A stretch of DNA of 64,000 nt from Amycolatopsis bartoniae. GTDB taxonomy: Bacteria; Actinomycetota; Actinomycetes; Mycobacteriales; Pseudonocardiaceae. Position 1 is the stretch's first letter. The number at the start of each line of letters is the position of its first letter. Shown in pieces: positions 60,791-64,000 of this stretch. Below the pieces are notes generated by a model. It was not told where the DNA came from and did not search any database. It saw only the letters and a program-made list of their open reading frames with translations. A program made the position numbers and the translations under genes. The stretch lies in NCBI RefSeq assembly GCF_014191255.1, contig NZ_JACHWH010000005.1, positions 310,001-374,000 of the forward strand. Direction: 5' to 3'.

Positions 60791-63234
60791 TCCGCAGAGG
60801 ACAGTTGTGGCGCGATCTCCCGGCTCAGTGCGTCCACCTTCGACCACACCCTGGCGTCCGTCCAGTAGCCGGAATGGCCGCCCGCGGACGGGGGTGGGTC
60901 GCCGTAGACGTGCCACGCCGAGGGCGGGTCCGGGAGGCACTCGTCGTGCAGGCGGCCCGGGTCCGGGCGCTCCACCGTCACGCTGTTGCCGATCGGGTCG
61001 GTGGGATACCAGAAGTTCCGCCACGCCACCACCCGCGCGCTCCCACCGGTGTCGCGCAGCACGGCGTCGAGCACCCGCGGGTTGAGCCAGCCGGAGAACG
61101 CCCACGAGTACAGCCACGACACCGGGTTCCCGAACGTCACCAGCCCGATCGTCCCCTGCCGCGCCCGCGACAGGCCGGGCAGCAGCGCGACCGCCGACAG
61201 CACCGCGCCCTGGCTGTGCCCGACCAGCACCACCGGCGACCCGTGGTCGTTCAGCCGCCAGATGCGCCGCTGGAGGTCGGGCACCGCGCGTTCCGCGTAA
61301 CACGGCGGCGCGAACGGGTGGTACGACCGCGGCCAGAACGTGCCCACGTCCCAGAGCACCCCGAGCTGCCGGCGCCGCGCCGGATCGCGCCAGCCCTGGC
61401 GCAGCAACCACATCAGCACCGCCAGCGCCAGCCCGGACACGAAGATCGCGACCTTGCCCAGCGCCCCGTTCGGGCTGAACCACGCGTCGGGCACCGGCGG
61501 CCGCCACACGAGCACCACCAGCACCCCGGCCGTCTGGAGCACCGCGACGAGCCAGATCAGCACCGCCGCGACGGAGCGGACCTCGGCCAGCCGGTAGGTC
61601 CACTTCAGCTTGCGCCGCCACGACTTCTGCTCGCCCGGCGCGTCCACCTGGTACGCCTTCGTGTCCCCGTCGCGGGGAACCGCGCTCACGTACCACGCCT
61701 CGTCCGCCGCCCCGCCGCGCGCCGGTTCCTCGTCGTGCGCGTACGCCCGGTAGTCCTCGTCGAACCCGCGGGGGCTGCGCAAACCGCCGCGGAGCCGGGG
61801 CAGCTGCACCAGGATCGCGCCGACGATCGCCGCCAGCAGGGTGACGGTCAGCACGGGACCCGCCCACACCAGCGGCAGCGGCATGGCCAGCAGCCCCGGA
61901 GCGCCGGCGGGCTCGGCGGCGAACGACCCCAGCGTGTGCCCCACGGTGAACAGCACGCTCAGCAGGATCGAGTTCAGCAGCCCCGCCGCGAGCACCGTCA
62001 CCACGACCGGCCCGCCGACGAGCCGCTTGCTCTTGGCGGCGGGCTTCGAGACCAGCCTGCGAGCGAGAGCGCCCAGCGCCATCAGCACGACGGCCGCCGC
62101 CAGCGCGGCGTAGGTGGCGGCCACGATCCCGTTCACTCCGGGCAGCGAGCCACTGGTCTGGACCATCTGCGGTTGCAGCAGCGCAAAGACCCCCGCGCAC
62201 ACCAGACCGGCGGGCGGGGTCACGTGCACCGCCACCTGCCACGGCCGGTTGTCCAGGCGCCCCTTGGCCAGGCGCCCCGCCCAGTGGTCGCCCGCGACGA
62301 CCGCCGCGGAGGTCGCGAGCACGAGCGCGCCGACGACGATCGCGACCCACCACCAGGCGAGCGCCCGCGGCTGCGGGGACGCGGCCCGCGCGGTGACGGC
62401 GAAGGTGACCGTGAGGAACCCGAGCGCGGCCGCGACGTGCGCCCCGGTCATCCGCCGCACCGCGCGGGCGGAGTTCCAGAACCTCGGGTCGGTCAGCGTG
62501 GTGTCCGCGGCCGACGTCCTCGGCCGCCCGTCCGCCTGCGCGGCGGCCGTCGCCGCGTCGCCTTCCAACCGCCACGGCGGGAGCACCGACTCGTACCGGC
62601 TCTGCGTGCGCAGCGCGAGCAGCACGAGCACCCCGATCCCCACGGCGACCAGCGCGAAGCCGATCACCAGCGGGCGCTCGCCGTGCCCGGCGACCCAGGT
62701 CCACTGCCACGGCCACAGCCACGGCCGGTGGTCGACGAGCCCGGCGCGGGTGGCCTGGAAGGCGATGAGGTCCGGTCCGATCAGGACCGCCACCAGCACG
62801 GCGTTCACGGTGAGGGCGAGGCACGCCAGGTTCGCGGTGACGCGGTGCCACGCGAACCACGGCCCGGACGGCCGCTCCCCGCCGTCCCCGCGGTACATCC
62901 AGCCCGCGAGGTTCGCCAGCAGGAACGGCACGAGCAGCAGCCACAGCACGCGGACCCCGGACCGCGACGTCAGCCCGCCCCACGAGTACGCCTCCACGTG
63001 CCGGGCGGGCACGTCACCGCGGGCGGGGAGGTCGTCGGTGCGGTAGAAGCCGGCCACGCGGTCACCCGCGGCCTGCCGCGGAGCCAGGTCGCGCAGCAGC
63101 GCGTCGGGCGTGGTGCCGCCGACGCCGTGCACCCGCAGCTCGGTGATCCCGGAGTCCAGTGTGACCGGTGGCTCGACCGCCCCGGGCGGGCGCGCTCCGG
63201 AGACGACCCCGTACCTGGGCACCGCCACACGCAT
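60787..63234 (-). CDS. multispan membrane protein with C-terminal lipase-like domain
   Basis: An 815-residue protein. It opens with a soluble part (GITELRVHGVGGTTPDALLR), then about ten membrane segments up to residue 640 (for example VLWLLLVPFLLANLAGWMY, IFVSGLALAVLMWLL), then a cytosolic alpha/beta-hydrolase-like end with the nucleophile elbow VVLVGHSQGAVLSAVALL (about residue 695). RVHGVGGT near the start resembles the oxyanion-hole region of lipases, so the hydrolase may be split by the membrane part. ATG at 63234. Stop overlaps that of the ABC-F gene. Function unknown. Confidence 0.75.
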   Translation of the reverse strand: MRVAVPRYGVVSGARPPGAVEPPVTLDSGITELRVHGVGGTTPDALLRDLAPRQAAGDRVAGFYRTDDLPARGDVPARHVEAYSWGGLTSRSGVRVLWLLLVPFLLANLAGWMYRGDGGERPSGPWFAWHRVTANLACLALTVNAVLVAVLIGPDLIAFQATRAGLVDHRPWLWPWQWTWVAGHGERPLVIGFALVAVGIGVLVLLALRTQSRYESVLPPWRLEGDAATAAAQADGRPRTSAADTTLTDPRFWNSARAVRRMTGAHVAAALGFLTVTFAVTARAASPQPRALAWWWVAIVVGALVLATSAAVVAGDHWAGRLAKGRLDNRPWQVAVHVTPPAGLVCAGVFALLQPQMVQTSGSLPGVNGIVAATYAALAAAVVLMALGALARRLVSKPAAKSKRLVGGPVVVTVLAAGLLNSILLSVLFTVGHTLGSFAAEPAGAPGLLAMPLPLVWAGPVLTVTLLAAIVGAILVQLPRLRGGLRSPRGFDEDYRAYAHDEEPARGGAADEAWYVSAVPRDGDTKAYQVDAPGEQKSWRRKLKWTYRLAEVRSVAAVLIWLVAVLQTAGVLVVLVWRPPVPDAWFSPNGALGKVAIFVSGLALAVLMWLLRQGWRDPARRRQLGVLWDVGTFWPRSYHPFAPPCYAERAVPDLQRRIWRLNDHGSPVVLVGHSQGAVLSAVALLPGLSRARQGTIGLVTFGNPVSWLYSWAFSGWLNPRVLDAVLRDTGGSARVVAWRNFWYPTDPIGNSVTVERPDPGRLHDECLPDPPSAWHVYGDPPPSAGGHSGYWTDARVWSKVDALSREIAPQLSSAD

Positions 63235-63354
63235 CACCCCAGTCCGGCCACCCGACCTCGGCGGGGACAGTGTGGCACACCGCCTTCACCCGAACGGGAA
63301 CCAGCCGCACCCCGCCGCGTCGAAGTGGCCGGGGGCGGTCCGGAGGAAGGGGCA

Positions 63355-64000
63355 GTGGTGCGGAGCAGGTTCACGTGGTGCGCGGTCCTCGCGCTGGTGC
63401 TTGCGGGATGCACGCAGACGACGAGCGGGCAGGCGCAGTCCGGCGGAGCACCGGTCAGCGGTGACGGCGGCGCGAAGGCGAGCGAGTCGGCCGCGCCCTC
63501 GACCACCAGCGCGGCGCCGCAGTCCTCGTCGTACCCGTCGACGGACGGGGTCACGGCGACGATCGCGACGATGACCGTGCGGCTGCCCGCGGACACCCAG
63601 TACGCGGTGGAGTCCCGCGACCCCGGCTACGAGGGCTGCCTGCAGTCGCCGGCGTTCGCGTGCGAAGGCAAGATCCTGGACCTGCGGGCGGCGGCCGACG
63701 AGGGGATGATCAACCTGCCGGACGCGCACCGCCAGTACGGCTGGTACCCGGGCACCGACGTGCCCACGTGCATCGGCCCCGCGGCCGATCCGGGCACGGG
63801 CTCCGAGGCCACGGGCAGCACGCTGCTGGAAAGCGGTTTCGCGCCGGTGGGGCCGAAGAAGGCGGAGTACGCGCGGTTCCAGGAGACCTGCCAGGAGCCG
63901 GCGCAGAACAACCAGATCCGGATGTGGTGGCTGCCGCAGAGCAAGATCCTGGTGGTCGAGCACGCGTCCACTCCGGAGCTGGACACCGCGTTCGACCGCA
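63355..64000 (+). CDS. lipoprotein, truncated by the window end
   Basis: A GTG behind GGAGGAAGG opens a frame that stays open to the last base (at least 215 codons). The signal peptide ends in the lipobox LVLAGC, followed by a Ser/Gly/Ala-rich linker. The exported part has CLQSPAFACEGKILDLRAA, YGWYPGTDVPTCIG and RMWWLPQSKILVVEHAS; the four cysteines may form two disulphides. It resembles actinobacterial LppP/LprE-type lipoproteins, a guess from the overall pattern. Divergent from the membrane lipase-like gene. Confidence 0.75.
   Translation, partial: MVRSRFTWCAVLALVLAGCTQTTSGQAQSGGAPVSGDGGAKASESAAPSTTSAAPQSSSYPSTDGVTATIATMTVRLPADTQYAVESRDPGYEGCLQSPAFACEGKILDLRAAADEGMINLPDAHRQYGWYPGTDVPTCIGPAADPGTGSEATGSTLLESGFAPVGPKKAEYARFQETCQEPAQNNQIRMWWLPQSKILVVEHASTPELDTAFDR

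Noticed and set aside
59102-62983. Minus-strand frame of about 1290 codons spanning the ABC-F and membrane protein genes
   Set aside because: Crosses two real genes in different frames; low-complexity Arg/Ala/Gly composition.

Overview
The window is very GC-rich, uses many GTG starts and packs its genes with ATGA or GTGA stop/start overlaps. Gene content (class III and class II lanthipeptide synthetases, LAL-type LuxR regulators, an S-adenosylmethionine methyltransferase of the DUF574 type, YcnI/CopC-CopD copper genes, an ECF sigma factor, LppP-like lipoprotein style) points to an actinomycete, most likely a Pseudonocardiaceae member such as Amycolatopsis. The assignment to family is inference. 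I found no rRNA, tRNA, transposase, integrase or CRISPR array.

Layout. 0-3.8 kb: a small redox locus, with an NDH-2/short-chain reductase operon facing an Rrf2 regulator across two copies of a palindromic operator. 3.9-26 kb: a RiPP (ribosomally made peptide) island with three systems in a row. (i) A class III lanthipeptide operon on the minus strand: LanKC, four 36-residue precursors (three with identical protein sequence), an MFS exporter carrying a huge Gly/Ala-rich insert, and a FAD enzyme. (ii) A radical-SAM/M16-peptidase operon on the minus strand with a 33-residue candidate precursor, a second 34-residue peptide, a catalytic plus a non-catalytic M16 protein, and then a TrmB/LuxR-like regulator followed by a 23-residue acidic peptide. 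(iii) A class II LanM gene on the plus strand with a cysteine-free small peptide and a LAL regulator. A near-identical 22-bp palindromic element lies in front of both the TrmB/LuxR-like regulator and lanM, suggesting common control. A TetR/alcohol dehydrogenase pair and a methyltransferase/Imm-5-like pair sit between (ii) and (iii).

26-34.5 kb: a copper and cobalt/nickel region: copZ, a copper P-type ATPase with an apparent frameshift, an ECF sigma factor and divergent zinc-finger anti-sigma-like protein, YcnI, CopC-CopD fusion, a cobalamin riboswitch in front of a NicO-type transporter, and two small membrane proteins. Three ECF-type promoters with the same -35 (GGAACTT) and -10 (CGAC) tie this region together. 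34.5-43.7 kb: a likely six-gene catabolic operon on the minus strand (FAD/Fe-S oxidase, TPP enzyme, enolase-superfamily enzyme, DUF6292, glucose dehydrogenase-like, GH15) behind a MarR regulator whose TTGCG-N3-CGCAA operator occurs twice. 44.3-47.3 kb: a small secreted peptide, then UbiC-like, PobA-like and UbiA-like genes that together would make and prenylate a hydroxybenzoate, unexpected in a menaquinone-using actinomycete and so probably specialised metabolism.

47-64 kb: mostly unlinked genes: a secreted phosphodiester-glycosidase/metallophosphoesterase, a TIGR04141/DUF6119 protein and a Uma2 nuclease-fold protein tail to tail, two DUF1990-like genes, an 86-bp tandem array that looks like amplified copies of the 3' end of the neighbouring DUF1990 gene, a secreted GH54 arabinofuranosidase under a LacI-type operator, a broken CGNR zinc-finger gene, a VOC protein, an ABC-F ATPase, a membrane-embedded lipase-like protein, and a lipoprotein running off the end.
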